Source: an uncultured beta proteobacterium
GTDB taxonomy: Bacteria > Pseudomonadota > Gammaproteobacteria > Burkholderiales > Burkholderiaceae
Length of the DNA: 8,137 bases
NCBI GenBank assembly: GCA_903938955.1
Contig: CAJAFJ010000599.1
Coordinates: forward strand, 1 to 8,137
Reading direction: 5' to 3'
The notes under the pieces were generated by a model. The model ran no database searches and had not been told where the DNA came from. It saw only the letters and a program-made list of their open reading frames with translations. Shown piece after piece: positions 1 through 6,661 of this stretch. The translations under genes and the position numbers were made by a program. The first letter of the stretch is position 1. Every line of letters begins with the position of its first letter.

Positions 1-393
1 CGTTCACGCGGCACACCGCGCATTGCCAACCGGCTGCTGCGCCGGGTACGCGACTATGCCGACGTCAAAGGTGCGGGCGAGATCACGCTGGAGATCGCCA
101 ACCGCGCACTCGCCATGCTCGATGTCGATCCGCAAGGCTTCGACCTGATGGACCGCAAATTGTTAGAGGCCGTGATCCACCGCTTTGACGGCGGCCCGGT
201 CGGGCTGGACAACATTGCCGCCAGCATTGGCGAAGAGCGCGAAACCATCGAAGACGTGATTGAACCGTATCTGATTCAACAAGGCTATTTGCAGCGCACC
301 CCGCGTGGCCGCATTGCCACGCTGGCTGCCTACCGGCACTTGGGTGTGACGCCGCCGCAAAGCAATACCAGTACGGGTTTGTTTACCGAATAG
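1..393 (+). CDS. ruvB: Holliday junction branch-migration ATPase RuvB, C-terminal part (5' truncated by window edge)
   Basis: RuvB is the hexameric AAA+ motor that, with RuvA, drives branch migration of Holliday junctions in recombination and repair. The reading frame is open from base 1, and 130 residues are visible before TAG at 391-393, roughly the last third of a protein usually about 340-350 residues long. The first residues ([18 protein letters not shown]) are the conserved sensor-2 helix of the AAA+ small domain, whose arginine contacts nucleotide. The winged-helix DNA-binding domain follows ([15 protein letters not shown], then [12 protein letters not shown], ending [18 protein letters not shown]). 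The Walker A and B motifs lie outside the window. An ATG at 115 is internal, not a start. The gene converges on the minus-strand gene ending at 425, with 31 bases between and no clear terminator hairpin. Identification is secure from the signature residues. Confidence 0.96.
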   Translation, partial: RSRGTPRIANRLLRRVRDYADVKGAGEITLEIANRALAMLDVDPQGFDLMDRKLLEAVIHRFDGGPVGLDNIAASIGEERETIEDVIEPYLIQQGYLQRTPRGRIATLAAYRHLGVTPPQSNTSTGLFTE

Positions 394-424
394 ACCTTTG
401 CTGGGATCAGTTTGTCGCTGGGGC

Positions 425-916
425 TTACTTCCACAATTCCTTGACCTTGTCCAGACCGGCCAGGGCGCATTGTTCGTCCAGGTGGCCACCGGGGGCGCCG
501 CCGACGCCAACAGCGCCAATCACTTCAGTGCCGACCTTGACCGGCACGCCACCGCCCAGCAGCAAGAAGCCGGGGATGTCCGTCAGGTTGGCGGCGCCCG
601 GGTTCTTTTGGGCCCCTTCCATCATGGCCAGCGTGGCGCTCTTGGCGGACGCCGAGGTGAAGGCTTTTTGCAGGCTGGCGGCCAGCGTGTGCGGGCCGGC
701 GTTGTCGGCGCGCTGCACGGCGCGCGTGCTGCCGGCCCGGTCCACCACGGTGGCGGTCACGGCATAACCATTGGCGCTGCAGGCGGCCACGGTGGCGCTG
801 GCGATCTGGTTGGCCAGTTCCAAGGACATGTTTTTTTCGACCCGCACCGCTTGGGCGCTGGCCGCAGTAGCCAGCAGGGCGAGGACGAGGGCGGATGTGG
901 ACTTAAATTTCAGCAT
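425..916 (-). CDS. Exported GlcG/HbpS family (DUF336) protein, probable heme- or cofactor-binding periplasmic protein
   Basis: 163 residues from ATG at 916. This start is preferred over an in-frame start at 955 because a GGAG ribosome site lies 6 bases upstream (923-926) and because it gives a clean signal peptide: MLKFK, a hydrophobic stretch at residues 8-18, then a cleavage region ASAQA around residues 19-23. The mature part is one GlcG/HbpS domain: VVDRAGSTRAVQRADNA (58-73), the helix ASLQKAFTSASAKS (80-93), the loop GFLLLGGGVPVKVGTEVIGAVGVGG (116-140) and C-terminal GGHLDEQCALAGLDKV. Family members include GlcG of glycolate loci and HbpS of Streptomyces, an exported heme-binding protein that modulates a sensor kinase. 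Heme binding here is inference; no experimentally known ligand residue was checked. It lies downstream of a kinase/regulator pair in the same direction, but the 109-base gap with inverted repeats suggests its own promoter. Confidence 0.88.
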   Translation of the reverse strand: MLKFKSTSALVLALLATAASAQAVRVEKNMSLELANQIASATVAACSANGYAVTATVVDRAGSTRAVQRADNAGPHTLAASLQKAFTSASAKSATLAMMEGAQKNPGAANLTDIPGFLLLGGGVPVKVGTEVIGAVGVGGAPGGHLDEQCALAGLDKVKELWK

Positions 917-942
917 GGTGTTCTCCGAGTGTGAGGGGCAAA

Positions 943-959
943 ACGGTTCAAACAACCGT
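943..959. promoter_or_regulatory. Inverted repeat ACGGTT-N5-AACCGT in the leader of the GlcG/HbpS-like gene
   Basis: Perfect 6-base arms separated by CAAAC, 26 bases upstream of the ATG at 916. A third copy of the same hexamer, ACGGTT, occurs at 1000-1005. The spacing and symmetry suit a dimeric regulator's operator, but a small mRNA hairpin or chance is possible. No convincing sigma-70 -35/-10 pair could be placed around it. Confidence 0.35.
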
Positions 960-974
960 GCCGCTACTGTAAGA

Positions 975-982
975 CGCTAGCG
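975..982. repeat. 8-base perfect palindrome CGCTAGCG
   Basis: Self-complementary CGCTAGCG between the response regulator stop and the GlcG/HbpS-like start. It lies in the same short gap as two other inverted repeats. Its role is unknown; 8-base palindromes also arise by chance. Confidence 0.25.
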
Positions 983-995
983 CTGTTTTGGCCAT

Positions 996-1009
996 GCGTA
1001 CGGTTACGC
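996..1009. promoter_or_regulatory. Inverted repeat GCGTA-CGGT-TACGC between response regulator and GlcG/HbpS-like gene
   Basis: Perfect 5-base arms around a 4-base loop, starting 17 bases past the response regulator stop. It overlaps one ACGGTT hexamer (1000-1005). It could be a weak hairpin ending the kinase/regulator transcript, but no T-run follows in the minus-strand direction, so a binding site is at least as likely. Confidence 0.3.
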
Positions 1010-1025
1010 CTGCCACTGCGTAGAA

Positions 1026-1664
1026 CTACGGAGTGGGCGGGGCGGCGTGCTCGTCCACCAGTTCGGCGTACTGGCGGATCAGCTGCGCCAGCGACTCGGC
1101 TTCGAGCTTGGCAAACAGGTTGGCGCGGTGGCTTTCCACGGTGCGCGGCGACACCGCCAGTGCCCGGCCCATTTCCTTGTTGGTGAGCCCGGCCACGATC
1201 AGGCCCAGCACTTCGCGCTCGCGCTCGGACAGCTGGGCATAACGCGCCCGCGTGTGGCGGTCGCTCTGCTGGCGGGCGCGCGACTTGACGTGCTGGCGCA
1301 CCCCGTTTTGCAGTGCCTCCAGCAGCAACTCGTCGTCCACCGGCTTTTCCAGAAATTCAGCGGCGCCGGACTTGAAGGCGCGTCGGCACAGGTCCACCGT
1401 GCCATGGCCGGTGAGCAGAATCACCGGCTGGTCCACGCCCTGCGCCACCAGCGTCTCCAGCACCGTCAGGCCGCTGATGCCCGGCATGCGCACATCAAGC
1501 ACGATGACGCCAATGCTCTGCCGGTCGAATTCGGCCATGAAAGCCTGAGGCTCGGCCCAGCTTTGCACCCGCAGGCCGACGGTGCTGATCAACAGTGCCA
1601 GGCTGCTGCGCACCGCCTCGTCGTCGTCAATCAGGTGGATCAACGGGGATTGGGGCGGGTTCAT
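1026..1664 (-). CDS. FixJ/NarL-type two-component response regulator (receiver + LuxR-type HTH)
   Basis: 212 residues with two domains. The N-terminal receiver (about 8-122) has the acidic cluster D13-D15, the phospho-acceptor D57 in VLDVRMPG, the switch threonine T85 in LLTGHGT, and K107 in FLEKPVD. A charged linker (about 123-142) leads to a LuxR/GerE helix-turn-helix (about 145-200): LSEREREVLGLIVAGLTNKEM, then VSPRTVESHRANLFAKL as the recognition helix. The receiver style and linker are typical of FixJ/DctR/TtrR regulators. Its ATG overlaps the kinase stop in ATGA, which implies translational coupling, and GAGAG lies just upstream as a ribosome site. It should be phosphorylated by that kinase and bind promoter DNA. 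The target is unknown; the adjacent exported GlcG/HbpS-like gene, preceded by inverted repeats, is the nearest candidate. Confidence 0.95.
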   Translation of the reverse strand: MNPPQSPLIHLIDDDEAVRSSLALLISTVGLRVQSWAEPQAFMAEFDRQSIGVIVLDVRMPGISGLTVLETLVAQGVDQPVILLTGHGTVDLCRRAFKSGAAEFLEKPVDDELLLEALQNGVRQHVKSRARQQSDRHTRARYAQLSEREREVLGLIVAGLTNKEMGRALAVSPRTVESHRANLFAKLEAESLAQLIRQYAELVDEHAAPPTP

Positions 1665-3142
1665 GGTGGGCTCTCAGCAGTATCTGCCAGCGGCAGGGAC
1701 AGGATAAATTCGGCCCCGTGCGGACTGTGGTTGTGGGCGCTGAGGCTGCCGTCCATGCTGCTGGCCAGCGTTTCGCACAGACTCAGACCCAGCCCGAGGC
1801 CGCCTTCGCGGGTGGTGAAAAACGGCTCAAACAGGCGCGGCAGCACATGGGCGGCGATGCCGGGGCCGCTGTCTTGCACGCTCAGGTGGCCCAGTGCGTT
1901 GCTCTGGCTCAGGGTGATGGTCAGACTGCGCCCGGTGGCGGGCATGTTGTCCAGCGCCTGCAGCGCATTCATCAGCAGGTTGTGGATGATCTGCTCCAGC
2001 GCCACCGGCTCGGCCCGCACTCGGATGGCGGCCCCGGTGGGCGCCAGCGTGGCCACCACCTGGTGCCGTGCCAGCTCCGGCTCCAGCAGGTACAGGGCTT
2101 TGCGCGCCGCGTCCTGCAGCTTGACGGTTTGCAACTGGCCGCCCAGTTCCGGGCGCTCCACCGCTCGGCGCAGCCGGCCAATCACCTCCGAGGCGCGCCG
2201 CGCCTGTGCCACCGCCTGCGTCATGGCCTGACGCACGCAGGGCAGGTCGGGTTCGTCCTCGTTGAGCAGGCGGCTGGCGGCCTGGGTGTTGGCCAGCACG
2301 GCGGTCAGCGGCTGGTTCAGCTCGTGTGCCATGCCGGCGGCCAGTTCGCCCAGCGTGTTCAGCCGGGCGACTTGCCCCAGACGCAGCAGCTCTTCGGCGC
2401 GGCGGCGCGCGTGGCGCTGGCGCAGCAGCGTGCGTGCCGCCCCCAGCAGCCCGGCCAGCAACAGCGACTGGCCCAGCAGCCAGCGCCACGGCAGCGCCAG
2501 CCAGCCAACCTGGCGTTCGGCCACCACCAGCAGGGGTTGGCTCTCGGCCGCCAGCTGCTTGCGGAATTCAAAGTGCCAGCCGCGGCTTGGGAAGGCGTCA
2601 AGCTGGCCTGCTTGCAACACGAACGATTGCCCGGCCTGGGTCAGGCTCACGCGCACCGGACTGGTCGTGGGGTCCATCGGCCATTCGCTCCACGGCACCA
2701 TGCGCCGCAGGTCGATTTGCAACAGGTAGTTGACGGGCGCAGCGGCCAGCAGGAGTTGGTAGCGGCCTTGCGGCAGCTCCACCCCGGCCAGCACGGCACG
2801 CTGCAGGCGTTGTGATTCGGCTTGCGACGCTTGCAGTCGTTCATCGGCCCACGGCTGCGCTGCGTTCTGCCGCTGCACCGACAGGATGTGCGGGTACAGC
2901 GTCGGCAGGCGTTGCTCGGGCCGGGTGGTGGCCTCCGCGCCGCCCAGCAGCGCTAGCGTGGCCAGGATGGCGTCGTGCTGCACCACGCGCTGGCTCAGCA
3001 GCCGGTGCGTGATGCGGGCGTCGGTCTCGAACGCCTCGCGCAGCTGCGTCAGTTCGCTGCGCACCAGCCAGCCGGCGCCCAGCAGGCTGGCGAGGGCCCA
3101 AGCCAGCAACCAGGGTGCCAGGCGGGAGAAGGGCGAACGCAT
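1661..3142 (-). CDS. Membrane sensor histidine kinase, FixL/DctS-like transmitter with periplasmic sensor region
   Basis: 493 residues from ATG at 3142. An upstream in-frame start at 3244 would add 34 non-hydrophobic residues and overlap the preceding gene, so the later start, directly before a transmembrane segment, is chosen. Order: TM1 (about 8-27, WLLAWALASLLGAGWLV), a periplasmic region of about 185 residues with no family I recognise, TM2 (about 214-238), then the transmitter. The H-box is LNTLGELAAGMAHELNQPLTAV with phospho-acceptor H273; the N-box is LEQIIHNLLMNALQAL (N388/N392). G1 is DSGPG (424-428), the F-box EPFFTT (439-444) and G2 GLGLGL (448-453). The HELNQPL box and FixJ-type partner match kinases such as DctS and FixL, but there is no PAS/heme domain like that of FixL. 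The signal sensed cannot be read from sequence. It begins 17 bases after the phosphatase gene and overlaps the regulator by 4. Confidence 0.93.
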   Translation of the reverse strand: MRSPFSRLAPWLLAWALASLLGAGWLVRSELTQLREAFETDARITHRLLSQRVVQHDAILATLALLGGAEATTRPEQRLPTLYPHILSVQRQNAAQPWADERLQASQAESQRLQRAVLAGVELPQGRYQLLLAAAPVNYLLQIDLRRMVPWSEWPMDPTTSPVRVSLTQAGQSFVLQAGQLDAFPSRGWHFEFRKQLAAESQPLLVVAERQVGWLALPWRWLLGQSLLLAGLLGAARTLLRQRHARRRAEELLRLGQVARLNTLGELAAGMAHELNQPLTAVLANTQAASRLLNEDEPDLPCVRQAMTQAVAQARRASEVIGRLRRAVERPELGGQLQTVKLQDAARKALYLLEPELARHQVVATLAPTGAAIRVRAEPVALEQIIHNLLMNALQALDNMPATGRSLTITLSQSNALGHLSVQDSGPGIAAHVLPRLFEPFFTTREGGLGLGLSLCETLASSMDGSLSAHNHSPHGAEFILSLPLADTAESPP

Positions 3143-3159
3143 GGCGCAGGCGGCCCGAG

Positions 3160-3798
3160 TCAAGTGGACGTTTCGTCGCGCGTCGGGTCTTCCAGGTGCC
3201 GGGTGTCGGCCCAGCCCACCAGCGTCAGGCCGGCGGGCGTCCACATCAGGCGGTTGATAGCCGCGTTGCCCAGTTTCCAGCTGCGCGGCGCCCGCACATC
3301 CTGCCCGGTGGCGGCGCGGTACAGCGCATCCATGATGCCGCCATGCGCCACCAGCACAATTTGTTCGCCCAGGTGGCGCTCGCCCAGCTCAAAAGCGGCG
3401 CGGGTGATGCGCTCGCTCACCTGCAGCAGCGATTCGCCGCCTTCGGGCGCCCAATCCGGGTCGCGCTTGCGCCAGAGCCGGGATTGCTCGGGGTCGGTGA
3501 GTTCGATTTCGGCAAAGGTCCGGCCCTGCAGCACGCCAAAATGCCGCTCGCGCAAACCGGTATGGGCTTGCAGCGCGCCGCCGGTGGCTTCTGAGATGGC
3601 GCGTGCCGTGTCCCAGGCGCGCAGCAAATCGCTTGAGTAAATGGCTTGGATTGGCTCACTGGCCAGCGCCTGCGCCACGCGACGCGCCTGCAGGCGACCA
3701 GTGGCGTTGAGGCCGATGTCGAGGTGGCCCTGAATGCGGGTGTCCACGTTCCAGTCGGTTTCGCCGTGGCGGATGGCAATGATGCGGGTCGCGTGCAT
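3160..3798 (-). CDS. Histidine phosphatase superfamily protein (phosphoglycerate-mutase-like, GpmB/CobC type)
   Basis: 212 residues from ATG at 3798. A longer in-frame start at 3900 would run into the upstream lipoprotein gene and precede the conserved strand with low-quality sequence, so it was not used. The catalytic set is complete: IAIRHGETDWN near the N-terminus with R10 and nucleophile H11, R60 in SSDLLRAWDTA, the proton donor E84 in GLRERHFGVLQG, and H152 in VLVAHGGIMDAL. The fold is the cofactor-independent-of-metal, histidine-phosphate branch, and length fits small phosphatases such as GpmB and alpha-ribazole phosphatase CobC. No cobalamin genes are nearby, so the substrate is left open; it is unlikely to be the main glycolytic mutase. 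The cytoplasmic enzyme sits 28 bases after the lipoprotein gene and 17 before the kinase gene. Confidence 0.92.
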   Translation of the reverse strand: MHATRIIAIRHGETDWNVDTRIQGHLDIGLNATGRLQARRVAQALASEPIQAIYSSDLLRAWDTARAISEATGGALQAHTGLRERHFGVLQGRTFAEIELTDPEQSRLWRKRDPDWAPEGGESLLQVSERITRAAFELGERHLGEQIVLVAHGGIMDALYRAATGQDVRAPRSWKLGNAAINRLMWTPAGLTLVGWADTRHLEDPTRDETST

Positions 3799-3826
3799 GG
3801 TGTTGTCTGGTTGGCGCCGAGCAAGG

Positions 3827-4429
3827 TCAGCGGGGGATGTCGATATTGATGTGCCGCACGCCCGGCGGCGGGTTGGGGAAGCCGCGCAAGGCGGCGTCAA
3901 ACATCGCGGGCAGCACGGCCTCGGTGTCGGCCCAACGCCCGTCGTGCGCCACTTGGGACTCGAACACCACCTGCTGCGTGCTCAGGCTGCGGATGATCAG
4001 GCTGACCTGGCGCCAATAGTAGGGGGAGGTCGCCAGTTGACCAAAGGGCGCCCGGTCGCCCAACATCAGCGAGCCATTGCGACCACCCCAGCCCAGACCC
4101 CAACCGAAGCCAAAGCCGGGTTCGGGCTGCTCCCACGGCGCCCGCGCATCGACTTTCATGCCGTAGTTGACCAGCACGCTGTAGCTTGCCTGGCGGTCAT
4201 GGCGCTGCAGCCCGACGTGTTCCAGCGCTTGCTGGGCCAGGGCTTCCAGCCGGGTTTGCGCGGCGGCATCGGCCTGCTGTGAGGGCAGTCGCTCAAACCG
4301 AAACAGCGCGCCCGCCGGGATGAGCGGCGGCGTAGCAAAGCTGCGCACCTCGGAGTCGACCAGCCGCATGCTGCCGCAACCGGTCAAGCCCATGACGGCA
4401 ACAACAAGCGCTACAACAACGGGGTACAT
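3827..4429 (-). CDS. DUF4136 family lipoprotein
   Basis: 200 residues from ATG at 4429; an in-frame GTG at 4456 would only add nine residues before the signal peptide. The N-terminus is a lipoprotein signal: MYPVVVALVVAVMGLTGC with lipobox LTGC and lipidated C18. Residue +2 is Gly, so outer-membrane delivery by Lol is expected. The mature protein resembles DUF4136 lipoproteins: an early RSFATPP strand, a helix rich in Ala/Gln (about 52-71), then SYSVLVNYGMKVD and RQVSLIIRSLSTQQVVFESQVAHDGRW. A short segment rich in Gly, Phe and Trp (about 99-118) interrupts the domain; such loops are common in this family. Function is unknown. It lies 37 bases after ttcA and 28 before the phosphatase gene, probably in one transcript. 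Confidence 0.82.
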   Translation of the reverse strand: MYPVVVALVVAVMGLTGCGSMRLVDSEVRSFATPPLIPAGALFRFERLPSQQADAAAQTRLEALAQQALEHVGLQRHDRQASYSVLVNYGMKVDARAPWEQPEPGFGFGWGLGWGGRNGSLMLGDRAPFGQLATSPYYWRQVSLIIRSLSTQQVVFESQVAHDGRWADTEAVLPAMFDAALRGFPNPPPGVRHINIDIPR

Positions 4430-4466
4430 AAGGGCCTGCTGTCGATGTGATCCCACAAGCGGGCGA

Positions 4467-5432
4467 CTACAAACTGACGACCTGCAAGCCGGGCAGGGTC
4501 GCTACCGGGAACTCTTCTTCGTCAAACACCTTGTCGCCGTTTTCGTCCGGCACACCAGTGGTGTTGATGTCTTTGAAATTGTGCCGCGTCACGTCCATCA
4601 GGTGCGAAGGCACCACGTTTTGCAATGCGGTGAACATGGTCTCTGTGCGGCCTGGGTATTGTTTTTCCCACTCGCGCAGCATGTTGCCGATTTGCTTGCG
4701 TTGCAAATTCTCCTGGCTGCCGCACAAGCTGCACGGAATGATGGGGAACTGGCGGTGCTCGGCCCAGCGGATCAGGTCTTTTTCGGCCACATTGGCCAGC
4801 GGGCGAATCACGATGTGGTCGCCGTTGTCGCTCACCAGTTTCGGCGGCATACCCTTGAGCTTGCCCGCGAAAAACATGTTGAGGAAGAAGGTTTGCAACA
4901 TGTCGTCGCGGTGGTGGCCGAGTGCGATTTTGGTGATTTTCAGCTCGTCGGCCACGCGGTACAAAATGCCCCGGCGCAGGCGGCTGCACAGGCTGCACAT
5001 GGTCTTGCCTTCGGGAATGACCTTCTTGACGATGCTGTAGGTGTCCTGCGTTTCGATGTGAAACTGCACGCCCAGCTTGGCCAGGTACTCGGGCAGGATG
5101 TGGTCGGGAAAACCGGGTTGCTTCTGGTCCAGGTTGACCGCAATCAACTCGAATTTGACGGGCGCCCGGGCCTGCAATTTGAGCAAAATGTCGAGCATGC
5201 CAAAGCTGTCTTTGCCGCCGGAGACGCAGACCATCACGCGGTCACCTTCTTCAATCATGTTGAAGTCGATGATGGCTTTGCCGACCTGGTGGCACAGGCG
5301 TTTTTCGAGCTTGGTGATCTCGCGCTCGATTTTGGGCTGCTTGGCAGCGGGCGCATCGGCCTCAGGGGCTTCGGTGCTGGTGTCGATGTCAGTCCAGACG
5401 GCGTTCATGTTTTCTTTCTCAAATTTACTCAT
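4467..5432 (-). CDS. ttcA: tRNA 2-thiocytidine(32) synthetase TtcA
   Basis: TtcA uses ATP and a [4Fe-4S] cluster to put sulfur on cytidine 32 of several tRNAs. The 321-residue product aligns by eye along most of E. coli TtcA. It has the PP-loop SGGKDS (71-76) that adenylates the base, [12 protein letters not shown], the first cysteine pair in [14 protein letters not shown] (C146, C149), LGHHRDD (172-177), [12 protein letters not shown], and [12 protein letters not shown] (C234, C237). These supply the three conserved cysteines that hold the cluster. Residues 1-33 are a poorly conserved acidic/Ala/Pro leader. The chosen ATG lies 2 bases after the folB stop, implying coupling; a GTG at 5441 or an ATG at 5408 (with GAGAAAG upstream) are possible alternatives. 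Function is secure; the exact start is less so. Confidence 0.96.
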   Translation of the reverse strand: MSKFEKENMNAVWTDIDTSTEAPEADAPAAKQPKIEREITKLEKRLCHQVGKAIIDFNMIEEGDRVMVCVSGGKDSFGMLDILLKLQARAPVKFELIAVNLDQKQPGFPDHILPEYLAKLGVQFHIETQDTYSIVKKVIPEGKTMCSLCSRLRRGILYRVADELKITKIALGHHRDDMLQTFFLNMFFAGKLKGMPPKLVSDNGDHIVIRPLANVAEKDLIRWAEHRQFPIIPCSLCGSQENLQRKQIGNMLREWEKQYPGRTETMFTALQNVVPSHLMDVTRHNFKDINTTGVPDENGDKVFDEEEFPVATLPGLQVVSL

Positions 5433-5434
5433 AG

Positions 5435-5806
5435 TTACCACTGCCCGGTTTCAACCCGGATCGCGACTTCGCAGTCATCAAAAATCTCCAGCTTGGCGAT
5501 CTTGACCCGCACGCCCAGCACGCCGGGCAGTTGCATCAATCGGCTGGCGAGCTTGCCAATCAGCGTTTCCAGCAGATTCACATGCTCGGCGGTGCATTCG
5601 CTGATGATGATCTGGCGCACCTTGCGGTAGTCCAGCACATGGTCGATGTCGTCGTCGTGCGGCAGCAGCGGCTGCGGGCCCAGGCTCAGTTCGGCATCGA
5701 CCTGGATCGGTTGCGGCGCCGTTTTTTCAAGTTCCAGAATGCCAAGGTTGGCGTCAAAACGCAAACCGGTGAGCGTCAGGGTCTGGTGTCCAAAAGTGTG
5801 GGGCAT
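5435..5806 (-). CDS. folB: Dihydroneopterin aldolase family protein (FolB; FolX-type epimerase possible)
   Basis: FolB cleaves 7,8-dihydroneopterin to 6-hydroxymethyl-dihydropterin and glycolaldehyde in folate synthesis; the homologue FolX epimerises dihydroneopterin triphosphate. The product has 123 residues, close to the family's usual 115-125. The conserved layout is visible: [17 protein letters not shown] near the start (E27 at the substrate-binding glutamate position), [15 protein letters not shown] (Y60), [16 protein letters not shown] as the long helix, and [11 protein letters not shown] with K105 at the catalytic lysine position. The motif order fits FolB, but FolB and FolX are hard to separate by eye. 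It follows the pteridine-reductase-like SDR by 28 bases and runs into ttcA with a 2-base gap. This neighbourhood supports a pterin role. Confidence 0.87.
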   Translation of the reverse strand: MPHTFGHQTLTLTGLRFDANLGILELEKTAPQPIQVDAELSLGPQPLLPHDDDIDHVLDYRKVRQIIISECTAEHVNLLETLIGKLASRLMQLPGVLGVRVKIAKLEIFDDCEVAIRVETGQW

Positions 5807-5834
5807 GGTGTGGGGGCTCGTTGGCGGCGGGGAG

Positions 5835-6641
5835 TCAAAGCAGCGAGAAATCGCGTTCGAACTTCATCAAATGCTGGCCACCATCGACCAAAATCGTGGT
5901 GCCGGTGAGGGATTGGTTGTCGATGGCGAACTTGACGGTGGCCGCGACATCGGCCGGGGTCGATGAGCGCCCCAAGGGCGACAGCTGGTGCAGTGCATCA
6001 AATTTTTCGGGGCTCAGCATGTGGCTGGTCAAGGTCAGGCCGGGGGCCACGCCGACCACGCGCAGCTGCGGGCTCAAGCCCATCGCCAGCATGGTGGTGG
6101 CGGCTTCCAGCGCCGCTTTGGACAGCGTGTAGCTGAAAAAATCGGGGTTCTGGTTCCACAGCTTCTGGTCTAGCAAATTCACCACCACGCCCAGCGGGCG
6201 GCGCGCCTGGGCGCTGGCCGAACCATCGCGTCCCGTCACATGCTCGTGCAGCGCCTGCGCCAGAAGAATCGCGGCGCCGGTGTTGCTGCGCAGGTGCTTG
6301 TCCATGGCGGCAAAGCTGAAGGTGGCGGCGGTGTCGTGCTCAAAGGTGGAGGCGCTGTTGACCACGGCATCCACCCGGCCAAACTGGGCAATCACTTGCG
6401 GCAGCAGGTTGCGCACCGCTGTCTCATTCGTCAAATTGGCGCGAAAAGAGGCGCTGCCAGCCGTCAGCCGTGAGCAGTCAGCCACCGTTTTGGCCGCATC
6501 TTCGACCGAGTCACGGTAATGAATCGCCACGCGCCAGCCGTCTTTTGCCAGCGTGAGTGCAATTTCGCGCCCGAGTCGTTTGGCGGCGCCGGTGACAAGA
6601 ACGCAACGGACCGGCGGGTTGGCGGAAGTGGGGGTGGACAT
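5835..6641 (-). CDS. Short-chain dehydrogenase of the pteridine reductase (PTR1/FolM) type
   Basis: 268 residues from ATG at 6641 (a TTG at 6656 is less likely). The classical SDR fold is seen: nucleotide loop VTGAAKRLGRE (16-26), HYRDS (41-45), NSAS (95-98), and the C-terminal LVDGGQHL. TGAAKRLG followed by HYRDS matches the NADPH-binding segments of Leishmania PTR1 closely as I recall that sequence. The usual SDR serine is not at its expected place; instead LLDQKLW gives D158, followed by Y171 and K175 in YTLSK. The D-to-Y spacing of 13 and Y-to-K spacing of 4 equal those in PTR1 (D181/Y194/K198). This points to reduction of dihydropterin or dihydrofolate, as in bacterial FolM. The adjoining folB gene supports this. 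The substrate remains inferred. It is the first gene of the minus-strand run. Confidence 0.85.
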   Translation of the reverse strand: MSTPTSANPPVRCVLVTGAAKRLGREIALTLAKDGWRVAIHYRDSVEDAAKTVADCSRLTAGSASFRANLTNETAVRNLLPQVIAQFGRVDAVVNSASTFEHDTAATFSFAAMDKHLRSNTGAAILLAQALHEHVTGRDGSASAQARRPLGVVVNLLDQKLWNQNPDFFSYTLSKAALEAATTMLAMGLSPQLRVVGVAPGLTLTSHMLSPEKFDALHQLSPLGRSSTPADVAATVKFAIDNQSLTGTTILVDGGQHLMKFERDFSLL

Positions 6642-6661
6642 TCGGGGACAATTCAAACGTT
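6642..6661. promoter_or_regulatory. 20-base divergent junction between SDR and methyltransferase genes
   Basis: Only 20 bases separate two divergent ATGs (6641 on minus, 6662 on plus). Neither strand shows a good Shine-Dalgarno sequence, and two promoters cannot fit in the gap, so each promoter must lie at least partly inside the other gene's 5' coding sequence. TGGACA at 6635-6640 is a possible -35 for the + direction, but I could not place a matching -10 with normal spacing. Confidence 0.3.

Noticed and set aside
394..424. Terminator between ruvB and the GlcG/HbpS-like gene
   Set aside because: The convergent gap is short and shows no stable hairpin with a T-run in either direction.
398..934. 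178-codon open frame on the + strand
   Set aside because: It is the antisense of the GlcG/HbpS-like gene and gives a Gly/His-rich product, while the minus strand has a signal peptide, a ribosome site and a complete domain.
1047..2231. 394-codon open frame on the + strand
   Set aside because: It lies opposite the response regulator and kinase, both of which have complete domain motifs. Its translation is low-complexity (rich in His, Gln, Arg, Ala) as expected for an antisense frame of GC-rich genes.
1595..2815. 406-codon open frame on the + strand
   Set aside because: It is opposite the histidine kinase gene and rich in Gln, His, Gly and Ala with no recognisable domain. Long antisense frames are common at this GC content.
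3143..3244. Longer N-terminus for the histidine kinase
   Set aside because: It would overlap the phosphatase gene by about 85 bases and add Arg/Pro-rich residues before the first membrane helix. The start at 3142 gives normal topology.
4320..5630. 436-codon open frame on the + strand
   Set aside because: It covers ttcA and part of folB on the other strand. Both minus-strand genes have family-specific catalytic motifs, and this frame has none.
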